A DNA stretch of 64,000 bases from Chromobacterium piscinae (GCF_021129175.1 NZ_JAJOHV010000013.1:1-64000); one strand, 5' to 3'; positions 39,301-48,628 are shown, counted from the first letter of the stretch. Notes: generated by a model not told the origin, from the letters alone. Translations and numbers: made by a program.

Positions 39301-40828
39301 CGAACGGCGCGCGCACCTTTTGGCTCAGCACCGCCATCGGCGTGTCGTCGCCCATCGAGCCCACCGCCTCCTGGCCGTCGGCCGCCAGCACGCGCAGGAT
39401 CTGGTCGCGCTCCTCGCGGCTGAGGTTAAACAGCTTCTGCAGCCGCGCCAGCTCATCCTTGGACAAGGGCTCGACGCCGGCGTCGTCCTCGATCGACAGC
39501 TCCAGGTACTTGGCGCTGTCCTTGATCCACTGCCGGTACGGCTTGGCGCTCTTCAATTGCGCGTCGATGTCTTCCGGCATCAGCAATTCGCCGTTCAGCA
39601 GATCGGCGCCGAACAACTGGCCGGGCTTGACGCGACCCTTCCTCACTACGTCCTGGGCGCGGTAATCCCATACGCCCACTTCCGAAGCGATGGTCAGGAT
39701 GTTGTCGCGGGTCAGCACCCAGCGCGCCGGGCGCAGGCCGTTGCGGTCCAACATGCAGGCGGCGTAGCGGCCGTCGGTCAGCACGATGCCGGCCGGGCCG
39801 TCCCACGGCTCCATATGCATCGAGTTGAATTCGTAGAAGGCGCGCAAGTCCTTGTCGGTGCTGTCCACGTTCTGCCAGGCCGGCGGCACCAGCAGGCGCA
39901 GCGCGCGGAACAGCGGAATGCCGCCCATCAGCAGGCCTTCTAACATATTGTCCAGGCTCATCGAGTCCGAGCCGTCGGTCTGGACGATGGGACGGACCGC
40001 GTCCATGTCGAGATGCGGCGAGGCCATGATGCGCTCGCGCGCGCGCGCCCAGTTGCGGTTGCCCTGCACCGTGTTGATTTCGCCGTTGTGGGCGAGGAAA
40101 CGGAAGGGCTGAGCCAGCTTCCACTGCGGCCAGGTGTTGGTGGAAAAGCGCTGGTGAAACACCGCCAGGCTGGATTCGAAGCGCGGATCGGCCAAGTCCA
40201 GGAAGAAACGCGGCAGATTATCCGGCGTCACCAGGCCTTTATAGGAGATGGTATGCGGCGACAGCGTGGGCAGATAGAAACAGGGATCGTCGTCGCGACA
40301 GGCCTTTTCCGCCTGGCGGCGGCCCATGTACAGCCGGCGCTGGAAGGCCAGCTCGTCCATGCCGAACGGACAGTTCACGAACACCTGGGAGATGGCCGGC
40401 AAGGACGCCAACGCGGTCTCGCCGCAGGCGGACAGATCCACCGGCACGATGCGGAAGCCGGCCACTTCCAGTTGCTGCGCTTCCAGATGCTCGCGCAGGC
40501 GCGCCAGGCTGCGCTCGCCCACCGCGCGGTCAGAGTGGTGGAACACTAGGCCGGCGGCGTACACTGACTTCAACGCGATGCCGGCTTCGCCGGCCACTTC
40601 GCGCAGAAACCCATCCGGTTTCTTGAACAGCAGGCCGCAACCGTCGCCCGACTTGCCGTCCGCCGCCACCGCGCCGCGGTGGGTCAGCTTGGCCAACGAG
40701 GAAATGGCGGTGGCCACCAGCCAGTGGCTGGGCTTGTCGTCCAGCTGGGCGATCAGGCCGAAGCCGCAGCTGTCCTGTTCGAACTCGGGTTTATACAATG
40801 TGCCTTGCAGGCGGCTCTGTCTGTCCAT
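36380..40828 (-). CDS. gltB: Glutamate synthase (NADPH) large subunit
   Basis: GltB makes glutamate from glutamine and 2-oxoglutarate. The protein is about 1482 residues. After a short propeptide comes the class II amidotransferase Cys in [20 protein letters not shown], then the central domain, the FMN/3Fe-4S synthase domain with [31 protein letters not shown] and [18 protein letters not shown] (cluster cysteines), and the C-terminal beta-helix around [11 protein letters not shown] and [19 protein letters not shown]. The start MDRQSRLQ at 40828 has an AGAGAA site; MGREM at 40840 is possible. It is upstream of gltD. Confidence 0.96.
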   Translation of the reverse strand: MDRQSRLQGTLYKPEFEQDSCGFGLIAQLDDKPSHWLVATAISSLAKLTHRGAVAADGKSGDGCGLLFKKPDGFLREVAGEAGIALKSVYAAGLVFHHSDRAVGERSLARLREHLEAQQLEVAGFRIVPVDLSACGETALASLPAISQVFVNCPFGMDELAFQRRLYMGRRQAEKACRDDDPCFYLPTLSPHTISYKGLVTPDNLPRFFLDLADPRFESSLAVFHQRFSTNTWPQWKLAQPFRFLAHNGEINTVQGNRNWARARERIMASPHLDMDAVRPIVQTDGSDSMSLDNMLEGLLMGGIPLFRALRLLVPPAWQNVDSTDKDLRAFYEFNSMHMEPWDGPAGIVLTDGRYAACMLDRNGLRPARWVLTRDNILTIASEVGVWDYRAQDVVRKGRVKPGQLFGADLLNGELLMPEDIDAQLKSAKPYRQWIKDSAKYLELSIEDDAGVEPLSKDELARLQKLFNLSREERDQILRVLAADGQEAVGSMGDDTPMAVLSQKVRAPFDYLRQQFAQVTNPPIDPIREAVVMSLNTVFGPERNMFEESAEHAKRLEVRSPVLSHEKFTRVTTRPEPYLKATNFDLCYDPDETTLSEAISCLARHVVEAVEEGTVVVVLSDRHATGERLPIHALFATGAVHHALIDAGLRCKTNIVVETAAVRDAHQMACVIGYGATAVYPYLAYQTILELVSNGDVKLKANEALQHYRKGINKGLLKVLSKMGISTIASYRGAQLFEAVGIHEEVVELCLKGTVSRVSGANFADFEADQKQLARLAFNPMRGLNQGGLLKYVHGEEYHAYNPDVVMQLQKAVQNGDYTAYLQYAETVNTRPVAMLRDLMQLKLAGEPIPLDEVEPVEAIVKRFDSAGMSLGALSPEAHEALAIAMNRLGGRSNSGEGGEDPARYGTEKMSKIKQVASGRFGVTPHYLVNAEVLQIKVAQGAKPGEGGQLPGDKVSGLIARLRHAKEGVSLISPPPHHDIYSIEDLAQLIFDLKQVNPSALVSVKLVAEPGVGTVAAGVAKAYADLITISGYDGGTGASPLTSVKYAGSPWELGLSEAQQVLRANGLRGRVRVQTDGGLKTGLDVVKAAILGAESFGFGTGPMVALGCKYLRICHLNNCATGVATQEVKLRSKYFTGLPDMVVNYFLFIARETREWMAKLGVRSMEELIGRMDLMDVLAGESERQGRLDLAPLLSQGTVLDSEPRFCVSDSNPSFDKGELAEQILQDALPAIHNKQMLELAYSIENTHRSIGARLSGEIARVHGAAGLPFGCLKVKFSGSAGQSFGVWNASGLHLELEGDANDYVGKGMAGGRVTIYPPKDAGYKASESIIIGNTCLYGATGGQLFAAGIAGERFGVRNSGALAVIEGAGDHCCEYMTGGTVVVLGETGYNFGAGMTGGFAFVYDPAEKFAYRYNNELIDIHLINGEAMGMYRAYLLEKIAKHVELTGSETGRAMLQNFDDYVDYFWLVKPKAAKLESLLKD

Positions 40829-40914
40829 TTCTCTGCCCATTTATACTTTGTAGTGATGCGTTCGATTCTACGGGCAAGATCCCGCCAGCCGCAAGACAGT
40901 TTGGCGCAGCGCAA

Positions 40915-40939
40915 CAATCATTTGATTTCAATCATTTGA
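40915..40939. repeat. Tandem direct repeat CAATCATTTGA in the gltB/cls intergenic region
   Basis: CAATCATTTGA occurs at 40915-40925 and 40929-40939, a 14-bp period, about 90 bp upstream of gltB. The spacing is near 1.3 helical turns. It could be an operator for a gltBD regulator, but this is not established. Confidence 0.5.
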
Positions 40940-41110
40940 AGCGCAATGACTTGTTTTGATATGTAATTCCACTACTCGATTACTGCATTATTTTTGAGTT
41001 TTTGAGACAAAAATTTTCAAAAAAACGACAGTGTTTTTGATTAAAAACTAGATACAAAGCAGCCATTCCAGCAATATTTTGTATTCTGTCAGACAAAATT
41101 CAGAAAAATC

Positions 41111-42628
41111 ATGAACCGAGACGAGCAGTCGCAACAGACTCTGCAATTCGTCCGCCAGCTGGCGGAACAGGCGCTTTCCCGCTCCGCCGGCGCGCCGCTG
41201 GTGGGCGGCAATCAGGTGAGCCTGCTGTACGACAGCGCCGAGAACTTCCCTGCTTGGGAAAAATCCATCGCTTCCAGCCAGGATTCCGTCTTCATCGAAA
41301 TGTATATTTTCGCCAATGACCAATTTGGACTGAAAATACGGGATATCCTTGTAGATAAGGCAAAAAAAGGCATCCAAGTTTGCCTGCTATATGATTGGCT
41401 GGGCAGCTGGCGCGCTCACTTGTCCAGCTTCTTCAAACCGCTGCTGGAGGCGGGCGCCGAAGTGCGCGCCTATCATCCGCCCAGCCTGAGCGCCGGGTTC
41501 GCGCTGCTGGGACGCAACCACCGCAAGATGATCATCGTCGACCGGCGGGAGCTGTTCGTCTCCGGCCTGTGCGTCAGCCAGAGCTGGCAAGGCCAGCCCG
41601 ACAAGGCTCTGGCGCCGTGGCGCGACACCGGCCTGGCGCTGCGCGGCCCCTTGCTGGCGCCGGCGCTGGCCGCCTTCGCCGACAGCTGGGCCAGCTGCGG
41701 CGAGCCCTTGGATGCGCGCTGGCTGGCTCCTGCCGATACGCGGCCCTGCGGCGAGGCGGCCGCGCGGCTGATCGCCACCACGCCGTCCACCGCGCGGATG
41801 ATGCGGCTGGACCTCTTGGTGGCCAGTTTCGCCCGCCGCACCTTGTGGCTGACCGACGCCTATTTCATGGCCACCAGCCTCTATCTGTCCGCGCTGAAGC
41901 AGGCGGCCCGGGATGGCGTCGACGTGCGCCTGCTGGTGCCGCGCTCCAGCGACATCCGCTGGATCGCCGCCGTGTCCCGCACCCAGTACCGCCCGCTGCT
42001 GGAAGCCGGGGTGCGAGTGTTCGAATGGAACGGGCCGATGATCCACGCCAAGACGGCCGTCGCCGACGGCCGCTGGGCCCGCATCGGCTCCACCAACCTC
42101 AATCTGTCGAGCTGGCTGGTCAACCGCGAGCTGGACATCGCGCTGGAGGACGCCGGCCTGGCCGGGGAGCTGGCCGACCGCTTCCTGCAGGATCTGGAGC
42201 AGTCCACCGAGATCGTGCTGCGCCAGGAACGGCGCAAACCGGTGCCCCGGCCGGTAGGCAAGCAGGAAAAGCGGCCGCGCGGCACGCCCAAGGAAATGGC
42301 GCTCAGCAGCGCCAGCGCCGCGGCGCGGCAGGCGATGCGCATCGGCGACGCGCTGGGCTCCGCGGTGCGCGGCAGCCGGATGGTGGAAAGCAGCGAGGCG
42401 CCTGCCTTTCTCAGCATCGGCGTCGCCCTGTGCCTGCTGGCGCTGGCCATCGCCTACTTCCCCTGGCTGGCCGCCGCGCCGCTGGTCGCGCTGCTGGCCG
42501 CCGGCGGCCTGGCGGTGGTATTCAAGGCCGCCGGCCTGTATCTGGAAAAACGGAGAAAAAAACAACAGTTGCGCCTGGCTCAGCCCCCCTCCGACGACAC
42601 CCGGGATCCGCCTGCCGACTGCCAATGA
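41111..42628 (+). CDS. Phospholipase D-like protein, cardiolipin synthase B type
   Basis: This 505-residue protein has two HKD phosphodiesterase motifs: NHRKMIIVDRRELFVSG at about residues 136-152 and IHAKTAVADGRWARIGSTNL at about residues 315-334. There is no N-terminal membrane pair, as in ClsB, which makes cardiolipin from phosphatidylglycerol and related lipids. A C-terminal hydrophobic hairpin (AFLSIGVALCLLALAIAYFPWLAAAPLVALLAAGGLAVVF in two helices, about residues 435-475) anchors it, followed by a basic tail. It is divergent from gltB. Substrate could also be another phospholipid headgroup. Confidence 0.85.
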   Translation: MNRDEQSQQTLQFVRQLAEQALSRSAGAPLVGGNQVSLLYDSAENFPAWEKSIASSQDSVFIEMYIFANDQFGLKIRDILVDKAKKGIQVCLLYDWLGSWRAHLSSFFKPLLEAGAEVRAYHPPSLSAGFALLGRNHRKMIIVDRRELFVSGLCVSQSWQGQPDKALAPWRDTGLALRGPLLAPALAAFADSWASCGEPLDARWLAPADTRPCGEAAARLIATTPSTARMMRLDLLVASFARRTLWLTDAYFMATSLYLSALKQAARDGVDVRLLVPRSSDIRWIAAVSRTQYRPLLEAGVRVFEWNGPMIHAKTAVADGRWARIGSTNLNLSSWLVNRELDIALEDAGLAGELADRFLQDLEQSTEIVLRQERRKPVPRPVGKQEKRPRGTPKEMALSSASAAARQAMRIGDALGSAVRGSRMVESSEAPAFLSIGVALCLLALAIAYFPWLAAAPLVALLAAGGLAVVFKAAGLYLEKRRKKQQLRLAQPPSDDTRDPPADCQ

Positions 42629-43111
42629 AAACAGCTCTTTAACCATCCCAGAAGGGCATGTGGGCCGGGTTGCCCCCCTCCTCTTGCCCCGGGCGATTGT
42701 TCAAGGCGCGATTTTTTCACGCCATCTACCGCAACGCACAACAACATGACAGGCAAAAGGTCTACAATGCGCGCTTCTTGGGATGTTCTCCAGGCCGGCT
42801 GACGTGAAGCGACCGATGGTCGCCAGGTACGGACCGCGGCGCAAAGCGACCCTGTTTTAGATCGGCTGTTCCGCGCCAGGCGCGGCGCTCCGCCTGTTGT
42901 CCAGACACGGCGGCTCGCCCTCTCCAGGCAAGGCCCAGCCCACTATTTCGCGCCTCAAGGCCAGCCTCCAGGGCGGCGGCGAAGACCCGTTCTTCTGCCC
43001 GTGCGTACAGATCTGCGCCCCACGCGCACCTAGCGACATTGCCGCGGCAAAGTCCGGTGACGCCATCGGCTCCGCTGCAGTGTCCGAGTTAACAGCAACA
43101 AGGACTCAGGT
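42629..43111 (+). promoter_or_regulatory. Long structured leader of the decarboxylase gene
   Basis: The 483-bp gap holds no convincing gene. A TACAAT -10 box at 42763-42768 without a good -35 suggests an activator-dependent start, leaving a leader of about 340 nt. It contains the perfect hairpin GCGACC-GAT-GGTCGC (42809-42823), a second GCGACC at 42848-42853 that could compete for the same GGTCGC arm, and CCGCGC-CAG-GCGCGG (42873-42887). An 18-codon frame (42746-42802) has no ribosome site. Mutually exclusive pairing would suit attenuation or a riboswitch, but no known class was recognised. Confidence 0.4.
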
Positions 43112-45370
43112 ATGCGTTTTCACTTCCCCATCGTGATCATCGACGAGGATTTCCGCTCGGAAAACACCAGCGGCTCCGGCATCCGCGAACTGGCCGCCGC
43201 CATGGAGGCGGAAGGCATGAGCGTGATCGGCTACACCAGCTACGGCGATCTCACGTCCTTCGCCCAGCAGCAAAGCCGCGCCGCCGGCTTCATCCTGTCG
43301 ATTGACGACGAGGAATTCCAGACCGTGGATTCGGCCCAAGAGTCGCTGGGCAATCTGTACGGCTTCGTCGCCGAGATCCGCCGCCGCAATCCGGACATCC
43401 CGGTCTACCTGTACGGCGAGACCCGCACCGCGCGCCACATCCCCAACGACATCCTGCGCGAGCTGCACGGCTTCATCCACATGCACGAGGACACGCCGGA
43501 GTTCGTCGCCCGCCACATCATCCGCGAGGCCAAGAGCTACCTGGACAACCTGGCGCCGCCGTTCTTCCGCGCGCTGGTGGACTACGCCTACGATGGCTCC
43601 TACTCCTGGCACTGCCCCGGCCACTCCGGCGGCGTGGCCTTCCTGAAGAGCCCGGTGGGCCAGATGTTCCACCAGTTCTTCGGCGAGAACATGCTGCGCG
43701 CCGACGTCTGCAACGCGGTGGACGAACTGGGCCAGCTGCTGGACCACACCGGCCCGGTCGCGGCGTCCGAGCGCAACGCCGCCCGCATCTTCAACGCCGA
43801 CCACCTGTTCTTCGTCACCAACGGCACGTCCACGTCGAACAAGATCGTCTGGCACAGCTGCGTCGCCGCCGGCGACATCGTGCTGGTGGACCGCAACTGC
43901 CATAAGTCGAATCTGCACGCCATCATCATGACCGGGGCCATCCCGGTGTTCCTGATGCCTACGCGCAACCACTACGGCATCATCGGCCCGATCCCGAAAT
44001 CCGAGTTCCATCCGGACACCATCAAGCGCAAGATCCTGGCCAACCCGTTCGCGCGCGAAATGCTGGAGAAGCATCCGAACCGCAAGCCGCGCATCCTGAC
44101 GCTGACCCAGTCCACCTACGACGGCATCCTGTACAACGTCGAGGAGATCAAGGGCCTGCTCGACGGCGAGGTCGACACGCTGCACTTCGACGAAGCCTGG
44201 CTGCCGCACGCCAGCTTCCACGACTTCTACCGCGACTTCCACGCGATAGGCGAAGGCCGTCCGCGCTGCGAGGACAGCCTGATCTTCTCGACCCAGTCCA
44301 CCCACAAGCTCTTGGCCGGCATCAGCCAGGCCTCGCAGATCCTGGTGCAGGACCCGCAGAACCGCCAGCTGGACACCGCCTGGTTCAACGAGGCCTATCT
44401 GATGCACACCTCGACCAGCCCGCAGTATTCGATAATCGCCAGCTGCGACGTGGCCGCCGCGATGATGGAACAGCCGGGCGGCCAGTCGCTGGTGGAGGAA
44501 TCGCTGGTCGAGGCGATGGAGTTCCGCCGCGCGATGCGCAAGGTCGACGAGGAATACGGCCGCGACTGGTGGTTCAGCGTATGGGGCCCGGACGATCTGT
44601 CCGACGACGGCATCTGCGACCAGACCGACTGGACGCTGCGCCCCGACGAGCGCTGGCACGGCTTCGCCGGCATCGAGGACGGCTTCAACATGCTGGACCC
44701 GATCAAGGCCACCGTGCTGACGCCCGGCCTGGACGTGGACGGCAGCTTCGAGGAAATGGGCATCCCGGCTGCCATCGTCACCAAGTACCTGACCGAACAC
44801 GGCGTGGTGGTGGAAAAAACCGGCTTGTACAGCTTCTTCATCATGTTCACCATCGGCATCACCAAGGGCCGCTGGAACACGCTGATCTCGCTGCTGCAGC
44901 AGTTCAAGGACGATTTCGACAAAAACCAGCCGCTGTGGCGCGTGATGCCGGAGTTCGTCGCCAAGCATCCGCAATACGAGCGCGTCGGCCTGCAGGACCT
45001 GTGCCAGCGCATCCACGGCCTGTATACCAAGCACGACGTGGCGCGCCTGACCACCGACATCTACCTGTCCGACATGGAGCCGGCGATGCGCCCGGCCGAC
45101 GCCTTCGCCAAGATGGCGCACCGCGAGATCGAGCGAGTGCCGGTGGACCAGCTGGAAGGCCGCGTCACCGCGGTGCTGCTGACTCCCTACCCGCCGGGCA
45201 TCCCTCTGCTGATCCCGGGCGAGCGCTTCAACAAGACCATCGTCGACTACCTGCGCTTCGCCCAGGCCTTCAACCGCGAGCTGCCGGGCTTCGAAACCGA
45301 CGTCCACGGCCTGGTGGCAGTGGACGTACAGGATCGCAAGGTTTACTGCGTGGACTGCGTCAAGCAATAA
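43112..45370 (+). CDS. Inducible Orn/Lys/Arg decarboxylase (AdiA-like, fold-type I PLP)
   Basis: This 752-residue cytoplasmic PLP decarboxylase consumes a proton while turning a basic amino acid into its polyamine, typical of acid resistance. It has the N-terminal wing domain (IVIIDEDFRSENTSGSGIRELAAAMEAEG), WHCPGHSGGVAFLKSPVGQMFHQFFGENMLRADVC, FVTNGTSTSNKIV, and the PLP site FSTQSTHKLLAGISQ with Lys at residue 399. Length 752 is closer to arginine decarboxylase AdiA (about 755) than to lysine decarboxylase (about 715), but substrate cannot be fixed from sequence. No antiporter gene is adjacent. An AAGGA site precedes the ATG. Confidence 0.88.
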   Translation: MRFHFPIVIIDEDFRSENTSGSGIRELAAAMEAEGMSVIGYTSYGDLTSFAQQQSRAAGFILSIDDEEFQTVDSAQESLGNLYGFVAEIRRRNPDIPVYLYGETRTARHIPNDILRELHGFIHMHEDTPEFVARHIIREAKSYLDNLAPPFFRALVDYAYDGSYSWHCPGHSGGVAFLKSPVGQMFHQFFGENMLRADVCNAVDELGQLLDHTGPVAASERNAARIFNADHLFFVTNGTSTSNKIVWHSCVAAGDIVLVDRNCHKSNLHAIIMTGAIPVFLMPTRNHYGIIGPIPKSEFHPDTIKRKILANPFAREMLEKHPNRKPRILTLTQSTYDGILYNVEEIKGLLDGEVDTLHFDEAWLPHASFHDFYRDFHAIGEGRPRCEDSLIFSTQSTHKLLAGISQASQILVQDPQNRQLDTAWFNEAYLMHTSTSPQYSIIASCDVAAAMMEQPGGQSLVEESLVEAMEFRRAMRKVDEEYGRDWWFSVWGPDDLSDDGICDQTDWTLRPDERWHGFAGIEDGFNMLDPIKATVLTPGLDVDGSFEEMGIPAAIVTKYLTEHGVVVEKTGLYSFFIMFTIGITKGRWNTLISLLQQFKDDFDKNQPLWRVMPEFVAKHPQYERVGLQDLCQRIHGLYTKHDVARLTTDIYLSDMEPAMRPADAFAKMAHREIERVPVDQLEGRVTAVLLTPYPPGIPLLIPGERFNKTIVDYLRFAQAFNRELPGFETDVHGLVAVDVQDRKVYCVDCVKQ

Positions 45371-45390
45371 GACGCGGGGCCGGAAACGAC

Positions 45391-45417
45391 AAAGGCGGGA
45401 GCGATCCCGCCTTTTTT
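45391..45417 (+). terminator. Rho-independent terminator of the decarboxylase gene
   Basis: AAAGGCGGGA-GCGA-TCCCGCC followed by six T, 20 bp past the stop. The A-rich 5' side also allows some function for the convergent GGDEF gene. Confidence 0.9.
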
Positions 45418-45432
45418 CATGCCGCGCCCAAC

Positions 45433-46392
45433 TTAAAGCCGCACGCGCCAGGTATTGCGCCCGCCGGCCTTGGCTTGATACAAGGCTTCGTCGGCCCGGC
45501 CCAGCGGTGCCGATAAATCGTCGCCGGCGCGAAGCAAGGACATTCCGATCGAACAGGTGTAGGAAAACGCCGGGTCATCCGCCAGCGGCCGCGACGACTG
45601 CACATCGGCCAGAATCAGCCGTATCAACGCTTCCGCCTGCTCCAGGCCGCTGCCAGGCAACAGCAGCAGAAATTCCTCCCCGCCCAGCCGCCCCAAGCTG
45701 TCATGCGGCTTCAGCAAGGGCTGCAGCCTATGCGCGAAATCGCGCAGCACCGCGTCGCCGGCCAGATGGCCTTTCAGGTCGTTGATCAGTTTGAAATTGT
45801 CCAGGTCCAGGATGGCCACCGCGGCGGCCTGGCAGGCGCCGCCATGGTATTGCTCCACCAGGCCGTCCATCTGCTGCAGGATGTGGCCGCGGTTGCCGAT
45901 GCCGGTCAAAGGGTCGGTCAGCGCCGCACGCTGCGCCAAGTCGCGCGCCTGCCTGAGCTCGCGCTCGCCGACGCGCAGCTCGGTGATCTCGCTGCCGACG
46001 CACAGCATCCAGCCGCCCGTCTGCGTGGTCTCGGTCATCCAGATCCAGCGGCCGTCGGCCAGATCAGTCTCGAACGCGCGGAACGGCAACTTAGCGCGCC
46101 GCGATTTCGCCGACGCGAGCCAGGACTCGAAATCCCGGGTCTGGATCTGCGTGCCCTGGCGTTTTTGATAATTGCGCCGCATCAGCTGCTCCCAGCTGAC
46201 GCGCTCGTCCGGCGCCACGCCCAGCGCCGCGCAAAAAGCCGGGTTGGCGTAGCGCAGGCAATCGCGTTCGTCGAACAGGGAGATCAGCAGCGGACAATCC
46301 CGTTGCAGCGACATCAGGCGGGAGGCGATGTCTTGGTCTTCTTCGGCAGGCTTCATACACTGGCATCCGGCGGCACCCGGGCCGATGTCCAT
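45433..46392 (-). CDS. PAS-GGDEF diguanylate cyclase
   Basis: This enzyme makes cyclic di-GMP from two GTP. The 319-residue soluble protein has an N-terminal PAS-like domain (about residues 25-145, with LLISLFDERDCLRYANPAFCAALGVAPDERVSW and WIWMTETTQTGGWMLCVGSEIT), a short coiled linker, and a GGDEF domain from about residue 160: ALTDPLTGIGNRGHILQQMD, ILDLDNFKLINDLKGHLAGDAVLRDFA and the active-site RLGGEEFLLLLPG. The A-site is GGEEF, so it is likely catalytic; an RxxD inhibitory site is not evident. A start 36 bp in (MKPAEEDQD, 46356) is also plausible. Confidence 0.88.
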   Translation of the reverse strand: MDIGPGAAGCQCMKPAEEDQDIASRLMSLQRDCPLLISLFDERDCLRYANPAFCAALGVAPDERVSWEQLMRRNYQKRQGTQIQTRDFESWLASAKSRRAKLPFRAFETDLADGRWIWMTETTQTGGWMLCVGSEITELRVGERELRQARDLAQRAALTDPLTGIGNRGHILQQMDGLVEQYHGGACQAAAVAILDLDNFKLINDLKGHLAGDAVLRDFAHRLQPLLKPHDSLGRLGGEEFLLLLPGSGLEQAEALIRLILADVQSSRPLADDPAFSYTCSIGMSLLRAGDDLSAPLGRADEALYQAKAGGRNTWRVRL

Positions 46393-46486
46393 CGGCCCGC
46401 CGCCGTCCTGTGCGGACGGCGGTCATAAACCATAGTAGAGCAAAACCGGCTATGGGATTAAGCGCCACAGACCGGATCAGCGCAGC

Positions 46487-47116
46487 TTATTTCTGCCCCG
46501 CCGCCAGCAGACGCAGCGCCAAGCCGCCGAATACCGTCGCCAGCAGATATTGCGGCCAGCGTCCGCCCTTGCCGCCCGCCAACGCTCGGCCCATGCGGCC
46601 ACTAGCGACGATCACCAGCGCGTTGACACCGAAGCCCACCACGTTGAGCACCGTGGCCAGCAGCATGATCTGCAATGCAACCGGGCCGGCCTGCGGCTCG
46701 ACGAACTGCGGAAACAGCGCCAGCACGAACAGCGCCATCTTGGGGTTGAGCAGATTGGTGGTCAGCCCCTGCAGCGCGATGCGCGCCAATGGCTTGCCGT
46801 CGGAGCCGGGCTCGGCCGCGCGCAGCACGCTCTTGCTGCGCAAGGTGGTCCAGGCCAGATACAGCAGATAGGCGGCGCCGGCGATGCGCACCGCATCGTA
46901 GGCCATCGGCACCAGCACGAACAACTGTGCCAGGCCCAGCGCCGCCAGCAAGGCGTGGCAATAGGTGCCGATCTGGATGCCGAACAGCGTGGCGAAGCCG
47001 GCGCGCAAGCCCTGTCCCGCGCTGCGGCTGGCGATCAGCAGCATGTCCGGCCCGGGCGTCGCGGCCAGCGCGAGACAGGCGAGGGAGAACAACAGCAGGG
47101 TGGACAGAGTGGGCAT
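46487..47116 (-). CDS. LysE/RhtB-family amino acid exporter
   Basis: This 209-residue inner-membrane exporter has about six hydrophobic helices. Family signatures are LACLALAATPGPDMLLIASRSAGQGLRAGFATLFGIQIG near the N-terminus (the TPGP motif and the following G-x-R segment) and LTTNLLNPKMALFVLALFPQFV (NPK motif) at mid-length. RhtB-type proteins export homoserine, threonine, homoserine lactone or other amino acids; the substrate here is unknown. The start at 47116 removes 24 unmatched residues. It is divergent from the acetyltransferase at 47248. Confidence 0.88.
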   Translation of the reverse strand: MPTLSTLLLFSLACLALAATPGPDMLLIASRSAGQGLRAGFATLFGIQIGTYCHALLAALGLAQLFVLVPMAYDAVRIAGAAYLLYLAWTTLRSKSVLRAAEPGSDGKPLARIALQGLTTNLLNPKMALFVLALFPQFVEPQAGPVALQIMLLATVLNVVGFGVNALVIVASGRMGRALAGGKGGRWPQYLLATVFGGLALRLLAAGQK

Positions 47117-47247
47117 GCGCGGGGCTCCGTTATCGGTGACGAAGGCATTCATCATACCGGCATCATCCGGACACGAACAGCTGCGCACCCATGTTTGAAG
47201 AGCCGCAGCGTTTAGGGTATATCTATTTGTCCTGATCAGGAGAATGA

Positions 47248-47802
47248 ATGGACTTCCCCACTCTGCATACCCCGCGGCTGACGCTGCGCGAAATCACGCT
47301 GGACGACGCGCCGGCGCTGCTGGGCATCCACGGCGACGCCGACGCGATGCGCTGGTTCGGCACCGACCCACTCGCCACGCTGGAACAAGCCCGGCAAATG
47401 GTAGAGAAGTTCGCCGGCTGGCGAAACCTGCCCGCGCCCGGCGTCCGCTGGGGACTGGCTCCGCGCGAAGGCGGCCCCCTGATCGGCAGCATCGGCCTGT
47501 TCAAATGGAACCCAGGCTGGCGCTGCTGCACGCTAGGTTATGAGTTGGCGCGCGGCCGGCAGGGGCAAGGCCTGATGAGCGAGGCGCTGCGCGCCGCGCT
47601 GGCCTGGGGCTTCGAACATATGGAGCTGAACCGGATCGAGGCCCAGGTCCATCCGGACAACCAGGCTTCGCTGAAACTGCTGGAACGGCTGGACTTCAAG
47701 ACGGAAGGCCGAGCCCGCCAGGCCGGATTCTGGCTGGGCCGCTACCAGGACCTGATCAATCTGTCGCTGCTGCGCGAGGAAAGCGCGCTGGCCGTGGCTT
47801 AG
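47248..47802 (+). CDS. GNAT acetyltransferase, RimJ/RimL-like
   Basis: This 184-residue acetyl-CoA-dependent acetyltransferase begins LHTPRLTLREITLDDAPALLGIHGDADAMRWFG, as in the RimJ/RimL/Acetyltransf_3 group. It has GYELARGRQGQGLMSEALRAALAWGFEHMELNRIEAQVHPDNQASLKLLERLDFKTEGRARQAGFW, with the acetyl-CoA loop R-x-x-G-x-G/A seen as RQGQGLMSEAL. Members acetylate ribosomal protein N-termini, peptides or drugs, so the substrate is open. An AGGAGAA site precedes the ATG. A palindromic repeat starts immediately after its stop. Confidence 0.88.
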   Translation: MDFPTLHTPRLTLREITLDDAPALLGIHGDADAMRWFGTDPLATLEQARQMVEKFAGWRNLPAPGVRWGLAPREGGPLIGSIGLFKWNPGWRCCTLGYELARGRQGQGLMSEALRAALAWGFEHMELNRIEAQVHPDNQASLKLLERLDFKTEGRARQAGFWLGRYQDLINLSLLREESALAVA

Positions 47803-47803
47803 C

Positions 47804-47903
47804 GCGGCTAACAAAATGCTGCTTTATGCCTGAGGCAGGGCGCGCCGACGCAGACAGTACGGCCAGTCGGCACAACGCAGCATCAGGATTTTTGTTGGCG
47901 GCT
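47804..47903. repeat. Palindromic intergenic repeat, copy A
   Basis: The repeat begins 1 bp after the GNAT stop and is about 100 bp long. Complementary ends (GCGGCTAACAAAA and TTTTTGTTGGCGGC) flank a core with GCCTGAGGCA, CCGACGCAGACAGTAC and CAACGCAGCATCAGG shared with copies B and C. It may act as an RNA hairpin terminator. Confidence 0.8.
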
Positions 47904-47919
47904 CTTAAGGAAAAACCCG

Positions 47920-48534
47920 ATGCACCACTATCTGTTGTTCCTGCTGATGGCCAGCCTCGCCATCCTGACGCCCGGCCCCGGCGTGCTCAACTCGCTGGGC
48001 AACGCGCTGCGTTTCGGCCTCCGCGGCAGCCTGCCCGGCATACTCGGCGTCGCCGGCGGCAGCTTCATCGTCGCCGCGCTGTCCGCCACCGGCCTGGGCC
48101 TGCTGCTGGCCACCTCGGCGCTGGCGTTCACCGCGCTGAAGTGGCTGGGCGCCTGCTATCTGTTCTACCTGGGCATCAAGCTGCTGCGCGCGCCGGCCTT
48201 CCGTTTCCACGCGCCGGAAGCCAAGCGGACCGGACCCTGGCGGCAATTCGCCGGCGGCATGCTGCTGCAGTTGAGCAATCCCAAGTCCATCTTTTTCTTC
48301 CTGGCCATCTTCCCGCAGTTCATCGCCGCCGGCAGCGCCCATTACACCAGCGACTTCCTGCTGCTGGTCAGCAGCTACAGCGCGCTGCTGGTGCTGATCC
48401 ACAGCGCTTACGCCTTGCTGGCGCACTCGCTGCGGCGTTGGCTGGACAACGAGCGCGGCGGCCACCTGATCAACAAGGCCAGCGGCGCCAGCTTCCTCGT
48501 GTTCGGCAGCCTGCTGGCCGCCTCCAATCGTTAA
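47920..48534 (+). CDS. LysE/RhtB-family amino acid exporter
   Basis: This 204-residue membrane exporter has about six helices and is a second LysE paralogue only 800 bp from the first. It shows LLMASLAILTPGPGVLNSLGNALRFGLRGSLPGILGVAGG (TPGP motif) and GGMLLQLSNPKSIFFFLAIFPQFI (NPK motif). The two proteins share motifs but differ clearly elsewhere, so they are not a recent duplication. The substrate is unknown. It lies between repeat copies A and B, and its ribosome site overlaps the end of copy A (AAGG at about 47907). Confidence 0.88.
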   Translation: MHHYLLFLLMASLAILTPGPGVLNSLGNALRFGLRGSLPGILGVAGGSFIVAALSATGLGLLLATSALAFTALKWLGACYLFYLGIKLLRAPAFRFHAPEAKRTGPWRQFAGGMLLQLSNPKSIFFFLAIFPQFIAAGSAHYTSDFLLLVSSYSALLVLIHSAYALLAHSLRRWLDNERGGHLINKASGASFLVFGSLLAASNR

Positions 48535-48535
48535 G

Positions 48536-48620
48536 CGCGGCTGACCAATCTCAGACCGGCACAGGCTGTGCAAGCAGTACGACAAGCCGGCGCAACGCAG
48601 CGTCAGGGGTTATTGACGGC
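48536..48620. repeat. Palindromic intergenic repeat, copy B (shorter)
   Basis: Starts 1 bp after the second LysE stop. Ends GCGGCTGACCAAT and GGGTTATTGACGGC are complementary. The core keeps GCAGTACGACAAGCCGGCGC and AACGCAGCGTCAGGGG but lacks the GCCTGAGGCA segment of copies A and C. Confidence 0.75.
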
Positions 48621-48628
48621 TCACAAAA

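Noticed and set aside
41387-42646. Open frames of over 400 codons on both strands inside the phospholipase D gene
   Set aside because: They are alternative-frame shadows; only the 41111-42628 frame carries HKD motifs.
42746-42802. 18-codon leader peptide upstream of the decarboxylase
   Set aside because: No Shine-Dalgarno sequence, and the best -10 box lies inside it, so it would not be on the transcript; it is mentioned only with the leader.
42775-43100. Known riboswitch (guanidine, c-di-GMP, Mn) in the decarboxylase leader
   Set aside because: An ACGG loop and a GCAAAGC stretch looked suggestive, but the required second hairpin or conserved core of each class is missing.
43106-45367. 753-codon open frame antisense to the decarboxylase gene
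   Set aside because: It mirrors the codon phase of the sense gene in high-GC DNA; composition is His/Val/Gln/Asp-rich with no domain, and the sense frame is a clear PLP decarboxylase.
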